Part shown: positions 32,588-43,220 of the stretch, piece by piece
How the letters are laid out: every line of letters starts with the position of its first letter
Numbering within the stretch: the stretch's first letter is position 1
Assembly (NCBI GenBank): GCA_030267565.1
Contig: BRXU01000024.1
Span: 854,001-918,000 of the forward strand
Source of the DNA: Pleodorina starrii
Taxonomy: Eukaryota > Chlorophyta > Chlorophyceae > Chlamydomonadales > Volvocaceae
Direction of reading: 5' to 3'
Length of the DNA: 64,000 nucleotides
Notes under the pieces: model-generated
Database searches by the model: none
What the model was told of the DNA's origin: nothing
Seen by the model: the letters and a program-made list of their open reading frames with translations, nothing else
Made by a program: the position numbers and the translations under genes

Positions 32588-35500
32588 TCAGGGTTCCTCC
32601 CCTTGCGGCAGTCGTGCGACCTGACGCCTCAACCTGTCGATGACCTGCCCCGCCGTGTCCCGGCTCAGCAACCCCAGCAGCTCCTCCAAAGCCCCGGACG
32701 CACCCGGCAACCGCTCGGCCGCGGCCGCCGCCGCTATCCGGGGCGCCCCGTATCTGTACCGCGACCCCTTGTCGTACTCGCCTGACGTACCGGATCCGCC
32801 GTACTCCTCGCCCACCAGCTCCTCCACCAGCCGCCGAAGCCGCCGCTCCGGAACCGCGCCACGAAAGACGCTCCGAAGCCAAGGACCCGCGTCGGCCTCC
32901 ACGCCGCGCGCTGCACGCCGCAGCAGCGACCGCACGAAGCTCAACTGGCGGCGGGAGATGGGCGGCGGCAGCCCGGCGGCGGCGGCAGCGGCCACCGCGC
33001 GGGCTTCCACCGCGTTCTCCTCCGCCTCTTCCAATTGCTGCACTGCCAGCACATGGTGCAGCAGCAGGCCCACCGGCGGCGCAGAGGCGACAGCGGCGGC
33101 GGCGGCGCCGCCGCCGCCCTCCGGCGACACGTCGTCCATTGAGACGGAGGACAATGATGACGACAGTGACACCGATCCCGATCCCGATCCCGACCCCCTG
33201 GAGCCTTGGAGCGACTCCACTACGACTCGGTGGCACTTGTCCGACTGGGGGTTGTCGCTGCCAGCTGCTTCCGCCGCCTCCGCCACCCCAGGGCCGGGGC
33301 ATATGGCTCGGAAGACCTCGCGGTCTAGTCCCCTCAGCCGGCCCCGACTCGCCAGCTTCAACAGGAGGCCCCGCTGGGCGGCGCTGGGGGCGGACGACGC
33401 CACCGACTCCATGCGCGCCCGCCGCAGGCCCGCCTGCAGCGCACTGGGGGCGACATGGAAGCCGCCGGCGGATCGTGCCGAAGCGAGGGCGGCGGCGATT
33501 GCCGTCGCCGCTGCAGCCTCGGTGGACAGCGCTGGTGCCCAGTCGGCGGCGGCGGCGGCGGTGGCTGCTGCTGTGTGGCGACTGACGACGACTGATGGCA
33601 GTGGCGGCGGCTGCTGCGGCGGTGACTGCAACCCCAGCAGCAGCTCCTCCGCTGCCAGAATGGCAGCCGGCAGCGGCAGGTCCCCTCCAGGGAGGGCGCA
33701 GATGCGGGTCCAGCTGCGAGGAGAGATGCAGGGGGGGGGAGTCGTGTGCACCTGGTCTCACCGGGTCTCTGCTCGGTGCTCTCTGCTCGGTGGGTCCTGG
33801 TACCGGTATTGGAACCACGCAGTGCGGTTGTTCCTGGTCGTTCCAACGCAGGCGTCCACTACGTCGTCAGCAGTGGGCCACTCTCCCACCGCCACCGCCG
33901 CCATGGATGTTTGCCAGCAACACGTGTGTTTGCCAGCAAACCTCACCTGGTCACCATGCAACCATTCACAGGCAAGACGCGGTGTTCCTGCTGTAACACC
34001 GTTTTCCACAACGCATGGGCAGCTTCATGCACGTACGCGCGCACGTACACGCAGGAGATGTGCACATCTGTGCACACAGGCGAAGTGTTGCCCACCGCCT
34101 ACCGCCTACCGCCTACCGCCACCCCTCAGCCCTCAATCCCCCGGAGGCCCCCCGCCCTCCTCCTCACCTCAGCAAGCGCTCCCGAGGGCTGCCGCCGCTC
34201 CCGAAGCAGCTGATCGACAGCTCCCACTCGTACACCACTCGACCCGGACCCCGACCCCGGGAGGCGCCATGCGGCACTCTTCTGCCGCCCGCACCCGCAC
34301 CGGCCGTGGCCAGCACAGCAGGGGTCTCAGCAGGGGTCTCAGCAGGGGCCGCAACGGCGGTGGTGGAAGAACCAGGCAGCCGCCAACTTGGTTCCGGCTC
34401 CGGCGCCGAGGCGGTCCCTGCGGGGACTGGGTGACTAGTTGCTGCGCATGCGGCGACGTGTACGGCACTCGTCTGAGGCACCACAGGCGCTTGTAGCCCC
34501 TGCAGCGACTGGGTCGGCGGCTCCGTGGGCGGGCTCTGTCCGGAGTTGAGGATTGGAGCCCAGGAGGAGGGCATCGTGGGAGGTGTCGGGGTGGGTGCTG
34601 GCGGCGGCGGGGGCGGCGGTGTAGCCGCAGACCCACGGGTCACAAGACGCATTTCCTCCTGCAGAGGGAGATATACCGGTACATCGTTTCTCCTTGTGAA
34701 GGATCGTACAATGTGAAAGGGGGTGGGTGTCGTATGGCGTGTTGACAGTGCTTTCTCTCGGGCGCGGGCCCCTTGTGCCTTACTCCCCTTGCTGCGTGCT
34801 GCACGCAGTTGGCCGCAATAGGACCGCGGCCTTTCTGGCGAGACGGACCGCCAACTACCCACCCGCCCGCCCGCCCGACCGGGACCGCTTGGTACTGGTT
34901 CGGTGGGGGCCGGGGGACACACGCGGTCGCCCCTCTGCACCTGTCTGTCCCCGGATGGACACGGATGACCCCGGGTTGGATGGCGGTCTCAACACTCGCC
35001 GGAGTGAGTGACCCATCGGCGACTACCGTACCGCAGTGCGAATCAACATGTCAAGAGCGGGGCAAGGTTGGGAGCGAGGGGGAGGGGCTCCGTGTTTGGG
35101 TAGGCCGCAGTGTTGGTGTTGGTGTGGGTGTTGGGGGCAGAGGCCCGCACTGGTACACCGCGGACGTTGTGATGCAGTGAGGATGTGATGCGTGGGGGAG
35201 GGGGCGGGGGAGGGGGAGGGGGATACATCACCTCTCTCACCTCCGGAGCCGGCTGCCTAGTGTGATTGCCGCCACCGCCGCCGCCGCGCTCGGCTACCCC
35301 ACCCCCGGCTACCCGGCCCAAAGGCGCAAGCGGCTCAAGTCGGTGGGGGGAGGCTGTGGGAGGCGCAACGGGGGCATCGTCCCCCGCGCCCGCTGTGCCG
35401 TTGCACCTCCGCTCCAGCGACGGAGGGCCCCCCGCCACCGGCCCCCCGGGCAGCAGCCGCACACGTGGCTCAGCGGCTTGCCGCTGCGGTGCCGGTTCAG

Positions 35501-36924
35501 ACGGCAGTTGTAACGATTGTTGTTGTGATGGTTGTGGTGGTTGAAGTGGTGGTTGGGGAGTTGGTTGTGGCGGCAGTTGGGCGCGCGACGGCTGGGCCCG
35601 CAGGAGGAGTGCCTGGTACGACAGCCATGTGGATCCCAAGTCGGGCGTCGGACGGAATGCAGTCGCCGCAGCCGCCGCCGCCGCCTCAACCTCTGGTGGC
35701 GAAGGCGGCTTTGGAAGGTCAGTACCGCCGCCACTACTGCTACTGCTACTGCTACTGCTATCGTTACCGTCTCTGCAGCTGTTGATGCCGCCATCCGAGA
35801 CGTCGGCCCCAGACGTATCGCCGGGACGGCTGCTGGACTGCTGCTCTGGGTCCCCGGCGCTGTTTCTGCCATCATCACCACTGCTGCTGCCGACGCCACC
35901 ACTGACACCGCTCCTGACCGTGTCGCCACTGCTGCTGACCAGGCTGGCAGGTTGGGCCTCATGGTCCTGATCGCGACTCGCACCCCCGGGTGCGCCCCAC
36001 GACAGCGATCCCCGCGGCTGCCGTTGCGGCTGCAAGAGCCACCCCTGCGGTGCCTGGGGCAGCGGCAGCCGTCTCTCCTGCACCTCGATTTGCCTCCCCG
36101 GCAAGGACACGGCGCCTGGGGCCGCGGCCGCGGGCGCGGATGGCAGCTGCGGCTCCGGCTCCTGTGCTGGTTCCGGTGCCGGCCCACCGCCGGTGGTCCG
36201 GAAGGGAATGGCGGCTCCCCGCGTGAACAGCGACCGGCGCGGCGGCGGTGGGGACGGAGGCGATTGCTGCTCGTCCCCCCGCACCCCCTCCCTCCCTGGA
36301 GCGTCTGCGCAGGTGCCGCCGCCCCCGTCCCCATTCCTGTCGAGCACGCCACCACTGTCCATGCGGCCTATGCGGGTGTCTGGTCCGCTGTCACCGCCGG
36401 AGAGGGGCCCCGACGCATGCGACCGCAAGCCCTCCGAATGGCTCCAGCGCGGCCGGAACCGCTGCGGCGGCACAAGCTGGGGTGGCGGCTCGAGCCGCTG
36501 CTCGGGGTCGTCCTGCTGCTTCGGCATCCTTGGGTGCGGCTGCGGCACCAGGGCTGCGCCTCCCGCCGCCTCGGCGCCGCCTGGCCTCTGCGGCCCCGGG
36601 GGTGCCGGCTGCGGGGCGGCGGCACTGGGAAAGGGAATCGCGGCGCCTCGCACAAACAGGGGCCTGCGGGGCGGCGGCGCTGGCGCCTCTGCGGCCTCGG
36701 CGCCCTCACACACGGCCCCATCCGCGCCCTGTCCCTGTCCCTGCCCCTGTCCCTGTTCCTGTTCCGGGGAGGGATGGCCCCCCGCGCAAACCTGCGTCGT
36801 GCGGCTCGGCCTCTCTGTGGTCCCTGCCCCCGCCTGTGGCGCTGCCGCCACCCGCGCCAGCGCTGCAAAGGCGGCCGCCACCTCGGCCTCGGCCGCCGCG
36901 GTCCCAAAGTCATGTGGCAGCGAT

Positions 36925-36956
<32 letters not shown>

Positions 36957-38437
36957 GCCGTCAAACCCATGGCCTCCGCTTCCGCACCCGTCGCCGTCAG
37001 TCGCTCCGCCCCCGGCCCGGCCCCCTGCGGCCTGGAGCGTCCTCGCCACAATCGCCACTGATGCCGGTGCCCGTGCCGGTGCCGCCAGCGGCAGCGCCGC
37101 CGCCGCCGTGTCCCGCCCAGGCGCCCCATCCGCCCCATCCGCCCCATCCGCCCCATCCGCCCCATCCGCCCCATCCGCCCCATCCGCCCCATCCGCCCCA
37201 TCCGCCCCATCCGCCCCATCCGCCCCAGCAGCAGCTGCCACAGCCGGCACGCCCCGCTGGGAGTCTCTCCCAAGGGTCGGGTTGGAAGCGGGCAGCAGCA
37301 GTGGTGCACTCCACGGGGCGGGCGGCGGCTCGGGCGGCGACGCCTGCAGCAGCAGCGGCGGCGGCGGCGGCGACGACGCCGGCACCGATCGCGGCCGTGC
37401 CGGCACGTCGCCGCCGCGCATAAAGAGCGGCCGCCGCTGCTGCGCCGGTGACGTCGTCGTCGTCGTCGTCGTCGGCTGCGGCTGCTGCGAAGCGTAAGTC
37501 GACGGCGGACCGCCCTCTCCTCCTCCTCCTCCTCCTCCTCCTCCTCCTCCGGCCGTGTGCATGCCGTCCCTGCGGCCCTCGCCGCCGACCTCGCAGCCCT
37601 GCGTCCCCGGCACGGCCCTACCATCAAGCCATCCACTCGCCATGCCGGGGGCGCCGCCGCCTCTGCTGCCCCCGAACCCGCCGCCGCCGCCACCGGTCAC
37701 CGCATCGGTCGCCTCCCGGTCCGCCTGGCCACCCACCTGCCGGGTCTGGCTGGTGTGGGCGATTGATGCCTGCTGGTGCTGGTGCTGCTGCTGCTGGTGC
37801 TGCTGCTGCTGCTGCTGCTGCGGTGAGCGGCTTTCCTCCTCGTGACTCGCGACGGCGGCCGAGGCCTCGCAGGGCCCTCGAACATCGGATTGTAAATGGG
37901 CTGGCGACGGCAGCGGTGGCGGCAGCGGTGGCGGCAGCGGTGGCGGCTCCGCTGTCGGCTCAGGCGGCTGAGCTCCCTGGAGCGTCGAGGCCGGCGGCCG
38001 CAGCGGCGGCGCCGCCGTCCCCACCGGCGCCGTGGCGCGGGTGCCGATGTCTAGCAGCTCCCTCCCGCCCGCCGTACCGCCGTACCGTAGGCGCGGTGCA
38101 GCGCCGCCGCTGGCGGACTGCCGCACCACTGCCGCCGCCGCCGCGGCCGACGCTATGCCGGCCTCGTGGGACGCGGCGGGGCCAGCTGCCGCAGGTGACG
38201 GCGGAGGCGACGGCGGCGGCGAGCCGCAGGGCACCCGGCGCAGCCGCCACCACTCGTTGTGGCCGCCGGGGATCCAGAGCGGCAGGTACAGCGCAGTACG
38301 GTACGGCACCCAGGCGAGCCTGTGCGGCGCGCCGGCGATCCGCGGGGGCTGCTCACCGCTCCGCAGCAGCAGCGACACGAAGGCGTAGCTGTCTGCGGGA
38401 CCAGTTGCGTTGCGGACCAGTTGCGCCAGTTGCGAGC
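32588..38437 (-). CDS. Large low-complexity protein of unknown function with repeated LFxRG motifs
   Basis: Three exons on the minus strand agree in phase: ~38437-35241 (5' boundary uncertain), 34658-34168 and 33713-32588 with the stop at 32588-32590. Together they give roughly 1600 residues. The first exon opens with a conserved-looking segment, SYAFVSLLLRSGEQPPRIAG and LAWVPYRTALYLPLWIPGG. It then runs through long Pro/Gln/Gly/Ser tracts, a GAD repeat and three copies of RRxLFxRG (near 37430, 36660 and 36230). The last exon has helical, basic blocks such as RRQLSFVRSLLRRAA and ERRLRRLVEELVGEEY. No domain could be named. The start lies upstream of 38437; a short exon near 38590-38710 is possible. 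The gene is divergent from NAR1 and probably shares its promoter island. Confidence 0.6.
37121..37226. repeat. In-frame 9-bp minisatellite encoding a Gly-Ala-Asp run
   Basis: About 11-12 copies of CCGCCCCAT on the plus strand, read on the minus strand as GAD repeats inside the low-complexity protein. The unit length keeps the frame, so copy number may vary without breaking the gene. Confidence 0.9.
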
Positions 38438-38719
38438 AGAAAAGAGGGTGAGGATGGGAGAGGGCGAACGGTGGCTGGCGGTACGGCAGTGCGGTGCATG
38501 AGTGGAGGTGGTGGGCGGTACGGTGTGCAGATCCGCAATGAGACGAGATTACCACCGGCGGGGGGGAGGGAGGGAGGGCAGTTGGGCGGCTGAAGAAGCC
38601 GGCGGCGGAGCACGGCTAGGCGGCGCATGCGCGCCAGCGCCTGGCCAGCACCCTGGGGCCCCAGACACGGCAGTCGGCGAAGGGACGGCGCAGGAACGGC
38701 TGGTTAGGTGAGCGGTGGC

Positions 38720-39337
38720 TCACCGGAGGAGTCTGCAATGTCGACGCTTGGTGCACCGTATCGCCGCTGATTTGCGCACCAGATGGCATTGCGGCAGCTG
38801 CGGTAGCGATACAGACGGTCCCAGCCTGACGACAAGACGATCGAGGATGCATAACTTTTTCCTGGGCGCAATCTATTATCATGAAAAGCTTTAAATGTCT
38901 GTCTTGCGGGGTATCGCGAGAAGCGGCAGTAAAGGGAGCAGACGATGGGCGAACGATGCACGGTTACGGGGCGAGCGACGTCGTGACATGGCTCGAGCAT
39001 ACCGCGGCGTTTATAATGAAATATTATGACTTGAGTTCTAAAGCCTTGGTTAGCGGTGTGCGAGATATGCTGTGCGAGCTCCGTCATCGACTTGGCGCGA
39101 AGCAGCACGACAACGTTGTTTGCGTCAAAGTCTGACGTGAACGGACATATTACAAGGGCTACACCTGCGTAATTACAAACTTTGTGTTTTACTTTGAACT
39201 CACAGCAATTAGACCTGGAAAACCAATTAGCCGCAGTCTATCCAGTCGCCTCTCCTTTCAATCCATTTATCATAACCAGAACGTCATTGGAGTCCTCCTG
39301 ATCACTACGTTGTCTGGAGTTCAGCGCCGACAGGACA
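38720..39337. promoter_or_regulatory. AT-rich divergent intergenic region upstream of NAR1
   Basis: The interval between the minus-strand low-complexity gene and the NAR1 ATG is AT-rich from about 38860. An 84-codon ATG frame (38881-39132) lies in it but has no recognisable homology and atypical codon use, so it is left unannotated. A bidirectional promoter is the simplest reading. Confidence 0.45.
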
Positions 39338-42300
39338 ATGGAGTTCTCCTCCACCATCCGGGTGGCGGACCTGAATGACTACATCGCGCCGTCGCAGGAC
39401 TGCGTAGTGGCTTTGAACGGCAAACTACGAGCCAGCGAGGTGAGTATCTCGAAGACTGCTTCCAACCACCTGCCCACCAACGGCAGCCGGCTCGGAACCT
39501 CCGACGATGGCCATTGCAACTGCAGCCTCGCCACGCGCTGCAAACCCACCCCAGTCTGCCAGCATCACTACCTACCCGCCTTATGCCCAGGAACGTATGA
39601 CGCAAACACGGCCCTTTCTCGCCACCTGGGCCACAGAAAACGTCACTGCTTAGTGTCCTTGTCCCATGGACCTCCAAAGATCCCCCATGGACCTTCCAGA
39701 GGACCCACCCGCCGTTCAGCTGAAACCCCCCCAACCCCACTGCACCCCACCCCACCGGACCCCCAACCCCCACCCCACCCCTTGCGCGCTCCCTGCCAGG
39801 TGTCGGAAGAGGTGCAGCTGCAGCCCCGCGCCCCACCGACCCGCGGGACACCCGGAGCGGCTGGTGGCGCGCCGCCTGCGCCCGGCGACCCCGTCAAGGT
39901 ACGGCAGGGTACGGCAAAGCAGTTCGACACAGGGTTCGACACGGGTGTCGCAGATTTGCTTGGGTGAATCCAATGCAACCGGTAAGCGGCGGCTGGACGG
40001 CGACGGCGGCGGCGATGCTCGAGCCCGGCACACTTCGTGCAGAAGAAAGGAAGCCAGCTAACGCCGAGTACGGGAGGGAGGGCGGAGGGGGGTATTGAAG
40101 CCAAGCGAAGCCAAGTGATGTCTGATGACCCAGTCAGGAATTGAACGTGGTCGTACTCTGGATGATGATGCACACATGACATGACGGTTACACAAGGCGT
40201 TCACAGATGTGAAGCCCACAGCGTGCAGCCGCGTTGCTGCCGGAAGGTGTAGCACCAGCACCAGCACCAGCACCAGCAGCACGAGCGATCTCCCCCCAGC
40301 AGCAGCAGCCGCAGCAGCACCCGATGAGATGAGGCGATGGAGTACAGTGTGATGTGAAGTGGTGATGAAGTGGAGGAAACGAAGGAACGGCAGCCAAGCA
40401 GTGGACGTTAAGAGGCGAGCGAGGGCGAGGGAAGGCAGCGAGCAAGTAGGGAGGGGGCGAACACACGGAGGGGAGGGGAGGGGAGGGGAGAGAAAGGGAA
40501 AGGGAAGGGGCCGGGACAGGCTCCAAAGGGGGCGGGGTCGGCCCCAACCCCCACCCCCACCACCCCCTCCTCCCCCCCCTTCGGGGGCCGCACCCTCGCA
40601 CCCGTCCCGGACTTTACATTGCCAACTCCCAACCCCCAACACCCAACCCCCAACTCCCAACCCTTCTCGCCGCCAGGTGTCTCTCCACGACTGCCTGGCC
40701 TGCTCCGGCTGCATCACATCGGCCGAGACGGTGCTGCTGCAGCATCAGAGCGGGGACGAGTTCCTGGCCCGGCTGGCCGACCCGCGGGTCGCTGTGGTGG
40801 TCACCGTGTCGCCCCAGTCGCGGTCAGCGCTGGCGGGTGGGTCAGTGAGGCTGGGAGGGTGAGGCTGGGTGCGATGCCGTACGTTGCGATGCTGGGGTGC
40901 GACTGGTCCGGGGTCGCGGCAGGGCCTGCATGTGAGGCCCCCCGTTCCCCCGTGCAACGCCCCGAGTCAAACATATGCCACAACACCAACACAACACCAA
41001 CACACACAACAGCACAGGGTGGTGGCGGGGGTGGCCCCCCTGCTGGTGGGGGGGTTTGGGGCGTTTGTTTCTCTTTGGATGGCTCCCCTCCCCTCCCCTC
41101 CGCTTCCCTCCGCTCCCCTGTGATGGCACCCAACTGAAGGGGGCGACCCACACCCACACCCACACCCACGCTCACCCCTGTCCCCGCCCCTGTCCCCGCC
41201 CCTGTCCCCGCCCCTGTCCCCCCCCCGCAGCCTACTTCCAGCTGAGTCCCTCCCTGGCGCTGTCCCGCCTGGCTGGCTGGTTCAAGTGGTTGGGGGTGCG
41301 GGCGGTGTGGGACCTCACTCCGGCCAGGGACCTGGTGCTGATGGAGGAGGCGGCGGAGTTCATGGACAGGTGGGGGGGGGCGGGGGCGGACGGAGGGGGG
41401 ACGGAGAGGTGGGGGGCGGAGAGGTGGGGGGGTTGCGGGGGAACAGGGGGGGGGGCGGGGGGTAAAAAGAAGATACCGCAGCGGAGACGGAGACGGCGTT
41501 AGCGAACGGACCCGTAACCCAGCATTACTTACCGAACATACCTGTAACCGTACCAAGCTGGGCGGGGGCGGGGGGCTGCGTGTTGTGTTTGCGTATGCGT
41601 GTTGCGTGTGCGCTGTGTGTTTGTGTGTGTGTTGAGGGAAGGGGCGCTTCGGGAGTGGAATGCGGCACTGTGGGGTGTGTTTGGGTGGGTGTGTGGGTGT
41701 GTGGGTGAGGGGGGTGGCACATGTGCGTTTGGTGCATGAGCAGAGAGTGTGTGCGTGGAGAGGGCGAGAGGCTTTGGGGGGCGCCGTGGAGAGGGGCGGA
41801 AGGGGCGCTCCACCCCCACCCCCACCCCCCCACCCCCACCTAGAGGGAGAAAGAGGTCCGGTCTGAGGGTGCCCGCTTCGAGCACCGCGACCGCCGCCCC
41901 GACCTCTACCCCCCATGACACGATTGACACCCCTCCCCCACTTCGCCGGGGACGCACCCCGTCCCCTCCCCGTCCCGGCCCCGTCCCGGCCCCGTCCCTT
42001 CCCCGTCCCGGCCCCGTCCCGGCCCTTTCCCGTCCCGGCCCCGTCCCTTCCGCAGGTACCGCTCCTCGCGGGAGGCGGCCAGCTGCTGCAGCGGTGACCG
42101 ACCCACGGGTCAGGGTCAGGACCAGGGTCAGCTCCCGCCGCCCGGGCCCCTGCCGGTCATGGGCTCCGCCTGCCCAGGTGGGGGGCGGAGGTGGCCGGAA
42201 GGGGTGGGGTGGAGGGGAGGAGGGGCGCCATCCGCTCTCGGTTCGGCCATCCATTCATCCATTCATCCGTCTGGCGCTCAGACCTCCCCGGTACCCTCCG

Positions 42301-43182
42301 CCGCTCAACACGTCCTCCCAGCCGGTCTGTACACGTGTACGTACGTGGGCTTATTTCGAGCCAACCAACCCCCGTGGGTGTCAATATGCTGCCGAAGGAG
42401 GACTGCGTGCGCTCGCTTCCCTCCCTCCCTCCCTCCCTCCCTCCCTCCCTCCCTCCCTCCCTCCCTCCCTCCCTCCCTCCCTCCCTCCCTCCCTCCCTCC
42501 CTCCCTCCCTCCCTCCCTCCCTCCCTCCCTCCCTCCCTCCCTCCCTCCCTCCCTCCCTCCCTCCCTCCCTCCCTCCCTCCCTCCCTCCCTCCCTCCCTCC
42601 CTCCCTCCCTCCCTCCCTCCCTCCCTCCCTCCCTCCCTCCCTCCCTCCCTCCCTCCCTCCCGGTTCAGCCCCACCTCTCCAGCCCATTGCTGTGCCGACT
42701 CTTGCCTCCGTCGCCCTTCTGTCGCTCATACGGTGAACCCCCCAAACCTGCGCCCCGCCCCGCCCCGCCCTGCCCCGCCCCGCCCCGCCCCGCACCTCGC
42801 ATCGCGCACCGCTCTTCACGCCCCTGTGCGCCACCAGGCTGGGTGTGCTACGCGGAGAAGACCCACGGGTCGCGAGTGCTGCCGCACCTCTCCTCGACGC
42901 GCAGCCCCCAGGGCGCCATGGGCGGACTGGTCAAGTCGCTGGTGGCGGCAGCCTGGGGAGTGACCCGCGGGTCACTGTACCACGTCACCGTCATGCCGTG
43001 CTACGACAAGAAGCTCGAGGCGTCGCGGGACGAGCTCACCACCACCACCGCGGGGGGGAGCAATGCGGCTGCGGCTGAGGGGGGGAGCAATGCGATGGCA
43101 GGCGGCGGCGGCGGCCCCGAGGAGCGCATTCCCGAGGTGAGCTGCGGTGCGGTCCGCTCCGGTCCGGTCCGGTCCGGTTATT

Positions 43183-43220
<38 letters not shown>

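Noticed and set aside
35532..37497. Long plus-strand frames opposite the large minus-strand exon
   Set aside because: They are shadows of a GC-rich coding exon. The minus strand alone has phase-consistent splice sites and repeated protein motifs.
38881..39135. 84-codon ORF (MKSFKCLSCGVSREAA) in the NAR1 promoter region
   Set aside because: It lies in an AT-rich divergent intergenic block, has no recognisable homology, and a competing open frame exists on the other strand.
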